In this document: positions 25,324 through 33,275 of the stretch, piece after piece
Position numbering within the stretch: position 1 is the stretch's first letter
Layout: the number at the start of each line of letters is the position of its first letter
Source: an uncultured Flavobacteriales bacterium
GTDB taxonomy: Bacteria; Bacteroidota; Bacteroidia; Flavobacteriales; Crocinitomicaceae
Reading direction: 5' to 3'
Assembly: GCA_946479285.1 (NCBI GenBank)
Contig: CAMLFH010000003.1
Coordinates: forward strand, 237,019-301,018
Length of the DNA stretch: 64,000 nucleotides
Translations under genes and position numbers: made by a program
The notes under the pieces: generated by a model
The model's database searches: none
What the model was told of the DNA's origin: nothing
The model's input: the letters and a program-made list of their open reading frames with translations, nothing else

Positions 25324-25707
25324 TTAAAGATATGAAAAGGATTCGGCACTCCAGGGGTATTCATAACTCACTATTATTCCCAGGCGGATCTTTGCAAATT
25401 CGGAAAGCCGGTGTTTCTTTCCGTTCCTTCCTGCGATCACCAATTGTTCGGCCGCTTTTACGGTTTTTAGTTTTTGATTCTTATCAGCCAATCGAAGTTT
25501 ATACTGAAGCGTACTTGTTGAAATTCCTGCCTCCGCAAACTTTTCCCTGTCCAAATCAATTTGAATAGTTGTTTTGATCTTCTTGATTTTAATAATGACG
25601 CAATTTTGTAAATATTCCTCCTTACAGACAAATTTGCGCTTTTTCTTTTCACTGCAACCAAGGATGAAAAAGACGAGGATTACAGACAGGAAGAAAAATG
25701 TTCTCAT
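25324..25707 (-). CDS. Lipoprotein resembling an RND-pump docking subdomain
   Basis: From the chosen ATG (MRTFFFLSVILVFFILGC) this is a 127-residue lipoprotein with the lipobox Cys at 18. Basic residues follow, then a domain of about 65 residues: IQIDLDREKFAEAGIST, LRLADKNQKLKTVKAAEQLVI and KKHRLSEFAKIRLG. The order and spacing echo the segment KVQVDREACSNYGIS through VRLNEVASV of the RND permease at 40528-43680, which corresponds to the TolC-docking subdomain. No membrane or motor region is present. An upstream ATG (25752) would add 15 residues ahead of the signal peptide. Confidence 0.6.
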   Translation of the reverse strand: MRTFFFLSVILVFFILGCSEKKKRKFVCKEEYLQNCVIIKIKKIKTTIQIDLDREKFAEAGISTSTLQYKLRLADKNQKLKTVKAAEQLVIAGRNGKKHRLSEFAKIRLGIIVSYEYPWSAESFSYL

Positions 25708-25771
25708 AAATGGCAGTTTCTTGCCCCGAAGATAATCAACTATCCGGAACAAAAAAAGGAAACAATTGTAT

Positions 25772-26332
25772 TCACATATTCTCCAGGTTATTGTCCCTCT
25801 TCTGTTTTAACTGCTTGTAAAAAGAAGGCGAAAGGCCTGTTACTTTTTTAAATTGGTTGGATAAATGGGCAACGCTGCTGTAATTGAGCTTGTAGGATAT
25901 TTCAGTCAAATTCAGTTCGTCATACAGTAACAGTTCTTTGACCCGTTCGATCTTATTTACAATAATAAATTGCTGAATGGTCATTCCTTTCACTTCAGAA
26001 AAAATATTGGAAAGATAGGTGTAATCATAATTCAGTTTTTCACTGATGTGGTCTGAATAATTGACAGTGATTGCTTCCTCCGAGTAATGGATCATTTCAA
26101 CAATGACACTTTTAATCTGCTCAATCAAAATACTCTTTTTATCCTCCATTAATTCCAAACCGGAAAGCTTTAAACTCACTCTCAATTTTTCACGGTCTTC
26201 GTTTGAAATCTCATCCTCAATCTCCACCACCCCTAAATTAATGTCCTCAGCATGTATTCCGATTTTTTGCAATTCTTGCTCTACAACCATTTTGCATCGA
26301 TGACTAACCATGTATTTTATATACAGTTTCAA
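25772..26332 (-). CDS. AraC-type regulator with HMA-like N-terminal domain (copy 2)
   Basis: This 186-residue protein has an N-terminal ferredoxin/HMA-like segment (1-70) starting MKLYIKYMVSHRCKMVV. An AraC-type double helix-turn-helix domain follows (about 90-180) with LSNIFSEVKGMTIQQFI and the second-helix signature ISYKLNYSSVAHLSNQFKKVTGLSP. Relatives I recall have CxxC in the N-terminal motif (MVCxRC); here it is SxxC, with only Cys13 left. It probably controls a stress or efflux gene nearby. The tandem paralogue lies upstream on the same strand. Confidence 0.85.
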   Translation of the reverse strand: MKLYIKYMVSHRCKMVVEQELQKIGIHAEDINLGVVEIEDEISNEDREKLRVSLKLSGLELMEDKKSILIEQIKSVIVEMIHYSEEAITVNYSDHISEKLNYDYTYLSNIFSEVKGMTIQQFIIVNKIERVKELLLYDELNLTEISYKLNYSSVAHLSNQFKKVTGLSPSFYKQLKQKRDNNLENM

Positions 26333-26473
26333 ATTATGGAAGATTAAATAAATAGGGTGTAAAACAATCGTTCAAATTGGTCTTTATCTCCGCAAGCTTT
26401 TTTTAAATCTGGTTTTAGCGGGAAGTGGTATTGACTCGTAATTCTGTTCATAACGAATCGTTTGGCTTCAAAT

Positions 26474-27037
26474 TTATGTATTTTCATTCTGTACTTCGAG
26501 GCGTTTTTCTTTGAGTTTTTTATAATAGACAGGAGTTAAATCCGTTACTTTCTTAAATACACGTGTCAATTGTGCTGCATTTTTAAAGTAGAGAGCTTTA
26601 GCAATTTCACTCACCTTCATGTCCTCGTATAGGAGCATTTCCTTGATGCGTTCTACTTGCTGTATTAGAATATATTGTGGTAAGTTAATTCCATGTACCT
26701 CTGAAAACAAGTGTGTAATCTCTGAATAGTCAAACTTTAATTTTTCGATCAGATAATCAGGATATTCCTTCGTTGGCATTTCAGGATGTTTATAAATCAA
26801 GTCGGTAATTGCTGCTGAAATACGGTCCATTAGCTTCGTGTTTGCTTCATCCAGCACTTCGAACCCTAATTTCAGGATCCGTTTTTCGAATTGGTTTTGC
26901 TGTTCCTCTGAGAGTTTTTCCTGGAATTCAACCAGCCCCAAAGTAATTCTGGGCATTACGACACCCAGTTTTTTCAGTTCGATCCCAACCAATTTCTTGC
27001 AGCGCAGGCTGACCATGTATTTGATATATATTTTCAA
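26474..27037 (-). CDS. AraC-type regulator with HMA-like N-terminal domain (copy 1)
   Basis: This 187-residue paralogue of the next gene uses the TTG at 27037, which aligns its LKIYIKYMVSLRCKKLV with the partner's first residues; an ATG at 27097 would add 20 residues of unrelated sequence. The C-terminal AraC domain shows HLFSEVHGINLPQYI and IAKALYFKNAAQLTRVFKKVTDLTPVYY. The metal-like motif is again SxxC rather than CxxC. The 141-base gap to copy 2 holds no clear terminator, so they may be co-transcribed. Confidence 0.8.
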   Translation of the reverse strand: MKIYIKYMVSLRCKKLVGIELKKLGVVMPRITLGLVEFQEKLSEEQQNQFEKRILKLGFEVLDEANTKLMDRISAAITDLIYKHPEMPTKEYPDYLIEKLKFDYSEITHLFSEVHGINLPQYILIQQVERIKEMLLYEDMKVSEIAKALYFKNAAQLTRVFKKVTDLTPVYYKKLKEKRLEVQNENT

Positions 27038-27218
27038 AATTGGTTGTATTTGAATGCTCGTGAAAGTACAGCAATTTATTTCATTAACCAAATGCAAATT
27101 AATGCATGGTTTAAAAGTACTTGAAACGACTTCTTATACAAAACACAAGTCATCCGATAAAACTTATCACATGACTTGTATCCCGTTAATCAATTTCAGA
27201 ATCCTGTAACCGAGGCAG

Positions 27219-27443
27219 TTATACTTTGTCGGTTATTAAGTCCAAACCATCACTGGCTTTATCCTTCAACTTATCTTTCAGATCTTCCGCATCTTTCAAA
27301 AGCTTTGCCCGGGTATTCTTCCCTTTATCGGGAGCTAATAAAATTCCTGCGGCTAAACCCACTGCTGCTCCTGCAACTAAAGATCCAACGATCTTTGACG
27401 CGTTACCGGATTTCTTCTTTTTCTTCTCTTCTTCTGCTTTCAT
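27219..27443 (-). CDS. YtxH-domain general stress protein
   Basis: This 74-residue protein starts with a very basic stretch (MKAEEEKKKKKSG), has one Gly/Ala-rich membrane helix (IVGSLVAGAAVGLAAGILLAP) and ends in a Lys/Asp-rich amphipathic helix containing the family signature LLAPDKGKNTRAKL. YtxH proteins are small envelope stress proteins of unknown mechanism. An in-frame ATG at 27506 would add 21 residues but would overlap the gene upstream. A second YtxH gene is at 59309-59551. Confidence 0.8.
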   Translation of the reverse strand: MKAEEEKKKKKSGNASKIVGSLVAGAAVGLAAGILLAPDKGKNTRAKLLKDAEDLKDKLKDKASDGLDLITDKV

Positions 27444-27484
27444 ATTTAATGATTTTTTAATGATGAACTTAGCTAAACGCCCTG

Positions 27485-27664
27485 CTAATTTGATTCCTGC
27501 ATCCATTTTCTTTTGTGTTTTCTGATTGGTAATAACTGTCTGATGATTGCAATGAGCCCCACAACTAATATCAAGTGAAAGAACCCTCCTTCGTGATAGC
27601 GAAAATGTCCTATCCCCCAACCACTAATCACGAAGATTGCTAAACCGGTCAAAATGCTATTCAT
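27485..27664 (-). CDS. Lmo0937/DUF5670-type small membrane protein
   Basis: This 59-residue frame starts MNSILTGLAIFVISGWGIGHF and has two membrane helices. The family-typical centre GGFFHLILVVGLIAIIRQLL is followed by a basic tail (RKHKRKWMQ). Its length and the second helix pattern (HxxLVxxLIxxIxxLL) match Lmo0937-type stress membrane proteins, which often sit beside YtxH genes as here (41-base gap to the chosen YtxH start). The function of the family is unknown. Confidence 0.75.
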   Translation of the reverse strand: MNSILTGLAIFVISGWGIGHFRYHEGGFFHLILVVGLIAIIRQLLPIRKHKRKWMQESN

Positions 27665-27688
27665 GATCGTTGAAATTTCGGGTATCGC

Positions 27689-28330
27689 TTAAATCTTAAA
27701 ACCAATCGTCAATTGGACGAACTGATTTCTATAACGCGGCGTTGAAGATGTTCCGTCGCCTCTGTTACTTTGAAAATCCCAACATGCTCTTCCTGAAACA
27801 ACTACGTGATAGATATTGATATCAAACCCGGTAGCGATTCCGAGCATATTCTTCCGAATATTGTCATTATCAAATTGCTCTTCCTGTGCTGAACTGTTAT
27901 TCCCGAAGGAATATTCATTCCGTTCGCTTACCTGAAAGGAGATCTGAGGGCCAACCAAAACGGTCAGAAAAGGAAGCGGCTTGAGTTGAAACTGAATGGG
28001 AATATCGATCCAGTTCGTTGTTTTCTTATAAGAATAAGAAGTTCCAAGTAATGTCCCGGACGCCTGGAATCCTTTTTGAGAGAAAAGCACTTCGGGTTGA
28101 ATCCCTATATATCTTCCGATCGGAATTCCTACAAAAACACCTCCCGCAAATCCCAGTTTAGCATCTGCATCGAAATCTTCTCCTTCTGAATCCCAAACAT
28201 TTGATAGATTAGCTCCCACACGCAAGCCAACAGTAAATTTTTCACGACGGTCATATTTTTCTGATTCCTGAGCTGTTGCTGTAATTCCTAATCCGATTAG
28301 TGCGAATACGAATGATCCTATTTTTTTCAT
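27689..28330 (-). CDS. Outer-membrane beta-barrel protein (PorT/OMP_b-brl family)
   Basis: This 213-residue protein has a signal peptide (about 1-20, TATAQ) and an eight-strand-type barrel. Alternating strands include FTVGLRVGANLSNVW, FAGGVFVGIPIGRYIGIQPEVLFSQKGF, NWIDIPIQFQLKPLPFLTVLVGPQISF and the terminal QFVQLTIGFKI, which ends with an aromatic/hydrophobic residue pattern as outer-membrane barrels do. Such proteins are abundant in Bacteroidota with diverse or unknown roles; this is not the T9SS PorT itself on present evidence. It lies upstream of the stress pair on the same strand. Confidence 0.85.
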   Translation of the reverse strand: MKKIGSFVFALIGLGITATAQESEKYDRREKFTVGLRVGANLSNVWDSEGEDFDADAKLGFAGGVFVGIPIGRYIGIQPEVLFSQKGFQASGTLLGTSYSYKKTTNWIDIPIQFQLKPLPFLTVLVGPQISFQVSERNEYSFGNNSSAQEEQFDNDNIRKNMLGIATGFDINIYHVVVSGRACWDFQSNRGDGTSSTPRYRNQFVQLTIGFKI

Positions 28331-28445
28331 CTTATGGTATAAAACGTGGAAGTATTTCCACGGTGTAAAGGTGGTCTCATTTCGAGCTTAGAAGTTATAG
28401 ACTAAAATCGAAAGCTTACATCAATCACAGATTTTGCTTTAAAGC

Positions 28446-28760
28446 TCAGATAAACCAGGATTCTTTACTTACCTCCACTTCGTACTTATCAAGCAGATCC
28501 AGCAAACTGATATTGTATTTCCTGATATCCGCAAGCCTGTTTTCAGAATCGTTCACACTTGTACGAAATTCCGGCATTTTGTTCAGGTACTTTGAAAGTT
28601 CGGGATGTCTGTTCTTAATTTCCATAATCCGATCCATAATCCGTTTCGTTTCCAGTTGATGCACTCTCTGCTTTCTGTGTTTGAAACTTATTAATCCGAG
28701 GAAGTAATGAAAGAAGTTTTGAAAACTCCACGGTGCTGATTTGTTGACTTGATTTTCCAT
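28446..28760 (-). CDS. Hypothetical small protein
   Basis: This 104-residue protein is soluble or weakly membrane-associated, with an aromatic N-terminus (PWSFQNFFHYFLGLISF), a basic central helix (HRKQRVHQLETKRIMDRIMEIKNRHPE) and a helical C-terminus (LLDLLDKYEVEV). I do not recognise a family. It starts at the only plausible ATG and lies on the same strand as the barrel and stress genes. Codon use looks like that of its neighbours. Confidence 0.5.
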   Translation of the reverse strand: MENQVNKSAPWSFQNFFHYFLGLISFKHRKQRVHQLETKRIMDRIMEIKNRHPELSKYLNKMPEFRTSVNDSENRLADIRKYNISLLDLLDKYEVEVSKESWFI

Positions 28761-29226
28761 ACTTATCTGTATAAAAAAGGGATTCGCTTATGCAAACCCC
28801 TTCACTAAAAAATTCTCAGGATAACCACTCTAATATTGATTTTAGCAATAAAGGATATTTGTCCATGGGAATTGTTTATTGTTTTTAGATCTGCTGACGC
28901 AGTTCATTTATCGATCCGTCGCGGCGGATTCTCTTATTTCATGGTCCTTACTTTTCTTTATCAAGTTCTTCACCGGTATTCATGGAGCATTTCATAATTT
29001 CCGGCAAAGATTTCCTTTCGCAGAATTTGATACACATGAAGGCGGTAATTTTGAACTAACTCAAAAAAGGAAGATTAAACTTCACATTTATGGATGATGT
29101 TAATCACCTCTTCGCGTTTTTTATTCAATCTTATTTCCATTGTGCGTCAAAGGTGATCTTTAATCACTCCCGAATCATTACAGAGTAAAATGCCATTGTT
29201 ACACAATTGTCACATTCAAAAAAAAA
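28761..29226. other. 466-bp region without a convincing gene
   Basis: I see no supported coding region. A 72-codon plus-strand frame (28879-29097) has an unlikely composition and no initiation signal. The region holds the palindrome ATCCGTCGCGGCGGAT (28914-28929) and a small inverted element GTGAT-CTTTA-ATCAC (29152-29166). It should contain the promoter of the 104-residue gene and the 3' untranslated end of the TonB receptor gene. Confidence 0.5.
28914..28929. repeat. Short GC palindrome
   Basis: ATCCGTCGCGGCGGAT is a 16-base palindrome with one mismatched pair, related to the element at 17002-17015. Confidence 0.5.
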
Positions 29227-31494
29227 TCAAAACATAAATTTCACCTGGAGCCTGCATGAAAATGGAGTTCCGGGTGTATAGTGAATTTCACTCACAGGCT
29301 GAGATTCGTCCTTTAGCCTTGATTCGGTTAAAAACTGGGTTTCGTTCCAGTTTACATTGAACAGGTTATTAACAATTCCGGTAATCACGAATGATTTATG
29401 CTGGTACCCCAAAGTAAAGTCGTTCACAAAATAGCCTTTAGCCAAAACGCTTCGGTCTTCATTGGCAGCTCTGTCTCCCATATACCGGTAAGAAAGTGTG
29501 GCGAATATTCCTTTTTTGAAATTGAACTGCACTTTTCCGTCCGAAGTAAAAACAGGAGCTAAAGGAATGTAATCCTGGCCTTTTGGCTCACCCACCGCTC
29601 GTGCATGTGAGTAGTTCAGGTTGGAATACAAAAACAACCATTTAGCCGGTTGAAAAGTCAACCCAACATCAAATCCCAATCGCTGGGAACGACCGCTCGG
29701 CTCTACTACTCCGGCATCTCCCACATATACAAATTCCTGCTCGGAAAGCAAGTACCATAAAGCTCCGTTGAACAGGAGATTTTTAGTGAGTTTCCAGGTA
29801 GTTCCCAAATCTGTTCCTAAAGCCAAAGGCAAAGCTTTTTTATTCAAATTATCGGATGAAAGTAGCACGCGGGCATCATTGGAGTGATAACCGATTCCCG
29901 ATTTCAAATAGAGCTGCACGTTATCTGTCGCATTATACAACAGTGACAGTTTAGGAAGTAAAACGGTTTGAGATTTGCTTTTAGGCTGATAAATAGTGTC
30001 TTTCAGGTTGTTGTAATAAAAGTTTACATTATCTGCACGCAAAGCAGCACTGATAACAAAGCGATTCACTTCCAGTTTACCCGAAACATATCCGAAAAGA
30101 TTTGACTCATTGATATTTCCCAGTTGAATCTGGTTTCTCAATTGGGTACGGCCAGTTGTTTGGGCCAAACCAATATTGTTAATATCATCGTAGCGGAATC
30201 CGCCGCCGCCAGTGAAACTGAAAGTTGTGTGTTCATTGAAAGAAATGGTCTTTTTGTATTCTGTTTTCCCACCGTAAATCTTTCTGCTTTCGTATTGGTG
30301 AATTTGATCTCCATTAATCGAATCTTCTAAGAAAAAGGTAAAGTTCGAGAAGAGGGAAAAATCATACATCGAAACAAAAAAATCGCTTTTCAATGAGGAG
30401 GAGGAATTGATCTTCTGGATTACTCCCAATTGCACATTTGTCCGGGAAGTATTTCCTCCTTCCGTATTGTCGATTGCACCAAAACGCGAAATTGTACCAT
30501 TTGCAACAGCTCTTTCCGGTATTTGCCCGGATGCATTCCAACTGCTTTGAAAGGTGGATGCAGAAACAGTGATCTTAAAATTCGGGGAAATGATCCCGGT
30601 ATATTTTCCGTAGAAATTGATACGTTTAAAATCCTGCGGAGATTCGAAATAGTTGTCTGTCTGCAAATAATCCGCTGCGAAATAGGCATTGTTGCGTTGG
30701 TTTTCCAAAACTTTTACTCCTGCCGTGATCTTTTTGTGATCGAACATCCCGTATTCTCCGGAAACAAAACTTTTAGTCAATTGTTCCCTGGTTTGAAAAT
30801 CGACCGATCCTGCAGTTGCTAAATTTCCTTTTGTAACATCATAAGGTCCTTTTTCGAAGTTGATCTTGTCGATTACTTCCGGCATCACGAAATGAAAATC
30901 CGCATATCCCTGACCATGAGCATGAGAAACCATATTGACCGGCATTCCGTCTAATGAAAGTGCTACGTCTGTTCCGTGATCGATATCAAATCCACGCAGG
31001 AACAATTGTTCTGCCTTTCCACCACCGGCGTGCTGAGCGACAAACAATCCCGGAACCAGCGTCAATAATTCCTGGGCTGAACGAACGGGCTGTAAAGTCA
31101 AATTGATATTGGCGGTTTGAGTTAATTGGGTCCTGTTCCCGGTAACTTTGACTTCACTCAATTCCGTAACATTCTCAAACAACTGGAACAAGACGTTTTT
31201 CTCAAAATAACTTTCGTTATCGATCAGGAAAGTGCGTTTTTGATATCCCTGACTTTCGATCAAAATAGAATCACCCAAATGCACATCTGTCAGAACAAAT
31301 TCTCCCAATCCGTTTGTCATACTGTATTTTACAGAACCGATCAGCGAAACTTTCGCGCTTTGAATTCCCTGGGACTGATCATCAATGACGATTCCATTAA
31401 TTCCATGAGAAAAACCCGAATTTGAAAGCAAAAGGATGCTTAACAGACACATCAAACGCTTTCCAATTTTGGCAAAGAGGTCGTTATTTTTCAT
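29227..31494 (-). CDS. TonB-dependent outer-membrane receptor
   Basis: This 755-residue receptor has a signal peptide (about 1-29) followed by a carboxypeptidase-regulatory-like domain (INGIVIDDQSQGIQSAKVSL). The plug domain begins near residue 110 (ELSEVKVTGNR, then SAQELLTLVPGLFVAQHAGGGKAEQLFLRG), and a 22-strand barrel ends in the terminal LQVKFMF. A His-containing loop in the plug (VNMVSHAHGQGYADFHF) is notable. It imports a nutrient using TonB/ExbBD energy. The gene is last in a minus-strand series after two DUF4331 genes and a TPR lipoprotein; the substrate is not evident. Confidence 0.9.
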   Translation of the reverse strand: MKNNDLFAKIGKRLMCLLSILLLSNSGFSHGINGIVIDDQSQGIQSAKVSLIGSVKYSMTNGLGEFVLTDVHLGDSILIESQGYQKRTFLIDNESYFEKNVLFQLFENVTELSEVKVTGNRTQLTQTANINLTLQPVRSAQELLTLVPGLFVAQHAGGGKAEQLFLRGFDIDHGTDVALSLDGMPVNMVSHAHGQGYADFHFVMPEVIDKINFEKGPYDVTKGNLATAGSVDFQTREQLTKSFVSGEYGMFDHKKITAGVKVLENQRNNAYFAADYLQTDNYFESPQDFKRINFYGKYTGIISPNFKITVSASTFQSSWNASGQIPERAVANGTISRFGAIDNTEGGNTSRTNVQLGVIQKINSSSSLKSDFFVSMYDFSLFSNFTFFLEDSINGDQIHQYESRKIYGGKTEYKKTISFNEHTTFSFTGGGGFRYDDINNIGLAQTTGRTQLRNQIQLGNINESNLFGYVSGKLEVNRFVISAALRADNVNFYYNNLKDTIYQPKSKSQTVLLPKLSLLYNATDNVQLYLKSGIGYHSNDARVLLSSDNLNKKALPLALGTDLGTTWKLTKNLLFNGALWYLLSEQEFVYVGDAGVVEPSGRSQRLGFDVGLTFQPAKWLFLYSNLNYSHARAVGEPKGQDYIPLAPVFTSDGKVQFNFKKGIFATLSYRYMGDRAANEDRSVLAKGYFVNDFTLGYQHKSFVITGIVNNLFNVNWNETQFLTESRLKDESQPVSEIHYTPGTPFSCRLQVKFMF

Positions 31495-31522
31495 AGCGTA
31501 GGCTTAAATGAGAACGAAAATG

Positions 31523-31562
31523 AGATCCGCAGAGATCAGTCGTGACCGATCATCTGCAGATT
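31523..31562. repeat. Interspersed palindrome, copy C
   Basis: The core GATCAGTCGTGACCGATC (31534-31551) differs from copy A by a single base. Arms AGATCCGCAGA and TCTGCAGATT pair imperfectly. It lies between two minus-strand genes of the TonB series. Confidence 0.65.
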
Positions 31563-31577
31563 AAAAATGAGGTGCGA

Positions 31578-32909
31578 TTAAATCATCTTTTTTGCGCGAT
31601 CAGCAAATAAATGGTCCTGGTACGGATCAATTGAAAATGCTTTTTTGATCTGCTTTTTGTCGTTATTGATTAAGCCGCTGATGCAGTACAAATCACCTTC
31701 CTGCTTATTGGTCTTCATAGCGATCTTAGCATGTTTTGCAGCATTCTCTTTATCTCCGTTCGCATAATATGCAAATGCCAGCAGGCGGTTCACATCAATA
31801 TTATTTGGCCGCAGCTTGTATTCTTTCAAGCCCAAATCAAGTGCTCGTTTGAAATCCTTTTTGAAATCCAACAAGAAGAAAGCAAATTCCATGTTAACAT
31901 TGTGCCCGGATTCGATATCTTCCTGGAACATGGACTCAATTCTGGGGATCAATCTTTTCACTTCCCCATTCTTCCCTTGTTTTTTGTATAGTTTAGCCTG
32001 GTCCATAATGAAACTGATTTCCGGAACGGCATTCAAAGCGATGGTATATAATGAATCTGCTTTTTTGTAATTCCCTAATTTTCCTTCAACACTTGCCATT
32101 CCAGCAATTCCGAATGGATAATTTGCACGTTCCTTGGCAGAAAACTGGTAATAAGCCATTGCCGAATCCAATTGATTGTGGTTTTCAAGCATTTTTCCCA
32201 TCGTCACAATCGTCCAGCATTTGTATTCCGAATAAGGTGCTCCTGCTTCAATAGCCTGTTCCATGGATTTGATACTTCCTTTCATATCTCCGTATATTTC
32301 ACGCAGGTAGGAAATCCGGCTGTATGAACGTAAATCCGGGCGAATGGAAATCATTTTATCACAATTTTTTACTGCTTCCTCGTAATTCCCGATTTCTACA
32401 TTTGCATCTACTAAAACTCCGTATATTCCTGAATTCGTATTGTTTAAAGCCAATGCTTTTTCACCTGTTTTTAAAGCTTCATTGAATTTGTGCTGCGACA
32501 GCTGAACAGTTGATTTATAGAACAACGCGGTAAAATGCTGATCAGTTGTCATCTTTGCAGTATCCTTTAAGGTTTCGTTCAAAGTAACCAAAGCAGCATT
32601 GTAATAATACGGGTGCTCGCCTGTTACACGTGCTTCGTAGATGTAGATCTCTGATAGTTTGATCAAACTTTCGATCTTTGTTTTATCATTTTCAGCCTCA
32701 AAGGAAAGCTTGTTGAATTTTTCCCGGATCTTCAAAAACTCATCATAGGATAAATCTTTCTCACGTTCCAACAACTCCGGAATTTGGAAACCTTTTTTCA
32801 CAGCAACCACTTCCTCTTCTTCTTTTGAAGAGTCGCAGGAGGAAACCAGTGAAGTGCTTAGTAACAAAGCAACAATAGAAAGTACGTAAAATGGGTATTT
32901 GTTTTTCAT
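31578..32909 (-). CDS. TPR-repeat lipoprotein
   Basis: This 443-residue lipoprotein has the lipobox LVSSC (Cys at about 25), an acidic linker (DSSKEEEEVV), and a long array of tetratricopeptide-like helices. Clear units are HKFNEALKTGEKALALNN, GNYEEAVKNCDKMISIRP, GDMKGSIKSMEQAIEAG, GNYKKADSLYTIALNA and GDKENAAKHAKIAMK. It is probably a periplasmic or surface scaffold that works with the neighbouring TonB receptor and DUF4331 proteins. It is separated from the upstream DUF4331 gene by a terminator and 366 bases, so it may have its own promoter. Confidence 0.85.
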   Translation of the reverse strand: MKNKYPFYVLSIVALLLSTSLVSSCDSSKEEEEVVAVKKGFQIPELLEREKDLSYDEFLKIREKFNKLSFEAENDKTKIESLIKLSEIYIYEARVTGEHPYYYNAALVTLNETLKDTAKMTTDQHFTALFYKSTVQLSQHKFNEALKTGEKALALNNTNSGIYGVLVDANVEIGNYEEAVKNCDKMISIRPDLRSYSRISYLREIYGDMKGSIKSMEQAIEAGAPYSEYKCWTIVTMGKMLENHNQLDSAMAYYQFSAKERANYPFGIAGMASVEGKLGNYKKADSLYTIALNAVPEISFIMDQAKLYKKQGKNGEVKRLIPRIESMFQEDIESGHNVNMEFAFFLLDFKKDFKRALDLGLKEYKLRPNNIDVNRLLAFAYYANGDKENAAKHAKIAMKTNKQEGDLYCISGLINNDKKQIKKAFSIDPYQDHLFADRAKKMI

Positions 32910-33230
32910 AATGTAGTTTTAAATATTTTTAAATCATTAGCAGAACTGGAAGAGATACGTAGCTAAGCACGTTTTGGATTTTAGAAACCGGGGTTTTTCT
33001 TCCCAGGAAGAAACGAATGACAAACTATGTTCAATGAAAACGCATACTGTAAACGTTGTTTATAGCTAACGGATCACTCGTTTATATTCTAATTGGCTTT
33101 CACAGAAATTCACTAAAACCCCAAGCTTTGACTTAGAAACAGCTAACTAATTAAATGTTTGTTCCAGATTTCATTATTTAACTGAATTGGTCAACTAGGT
33201 GGTAGAATATGAATTCCCAAAAACAAAAAA
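32910..33230. other. Leader/promoter region of the TPR-TonB unit
   Basis: This AT-rich stretch with no coding potential lies between the terminator after the second DUF4331 gene and the TPR lipoprotein start. I found no perfect TAnnTTTG box on the minus strand; a near match (CATAGTTTG) lies near 33025. It probably holds a long 5' untranslated region. Confidence 0.4.
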
Positions 33231-33252
33231 GGGGCGGAAAATTTTCCGCCCC
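33231..33252 (-). terminator. 22-bp perfect palindromic terminator after the DUF4331 pair
   Basis: GGGGCGGAAAA is followed directly by its reverse complement TTTTCCGCCCC. On the minus strand it runs into TTTTTTGTTTTT. Confidence 0.85.
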
Positions 33253-33275
33253 CTATGTATTACATGTTGATTGAT

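Noticed and set aside
28879..29097. 72-codon plus-strand frame between the 104-residue gene and the TonB gene
   Set aside because: Its composition is unlike its neighbours, it crosses a palindromic repeat and lacks an initiation signal, so it is probably not a gene.
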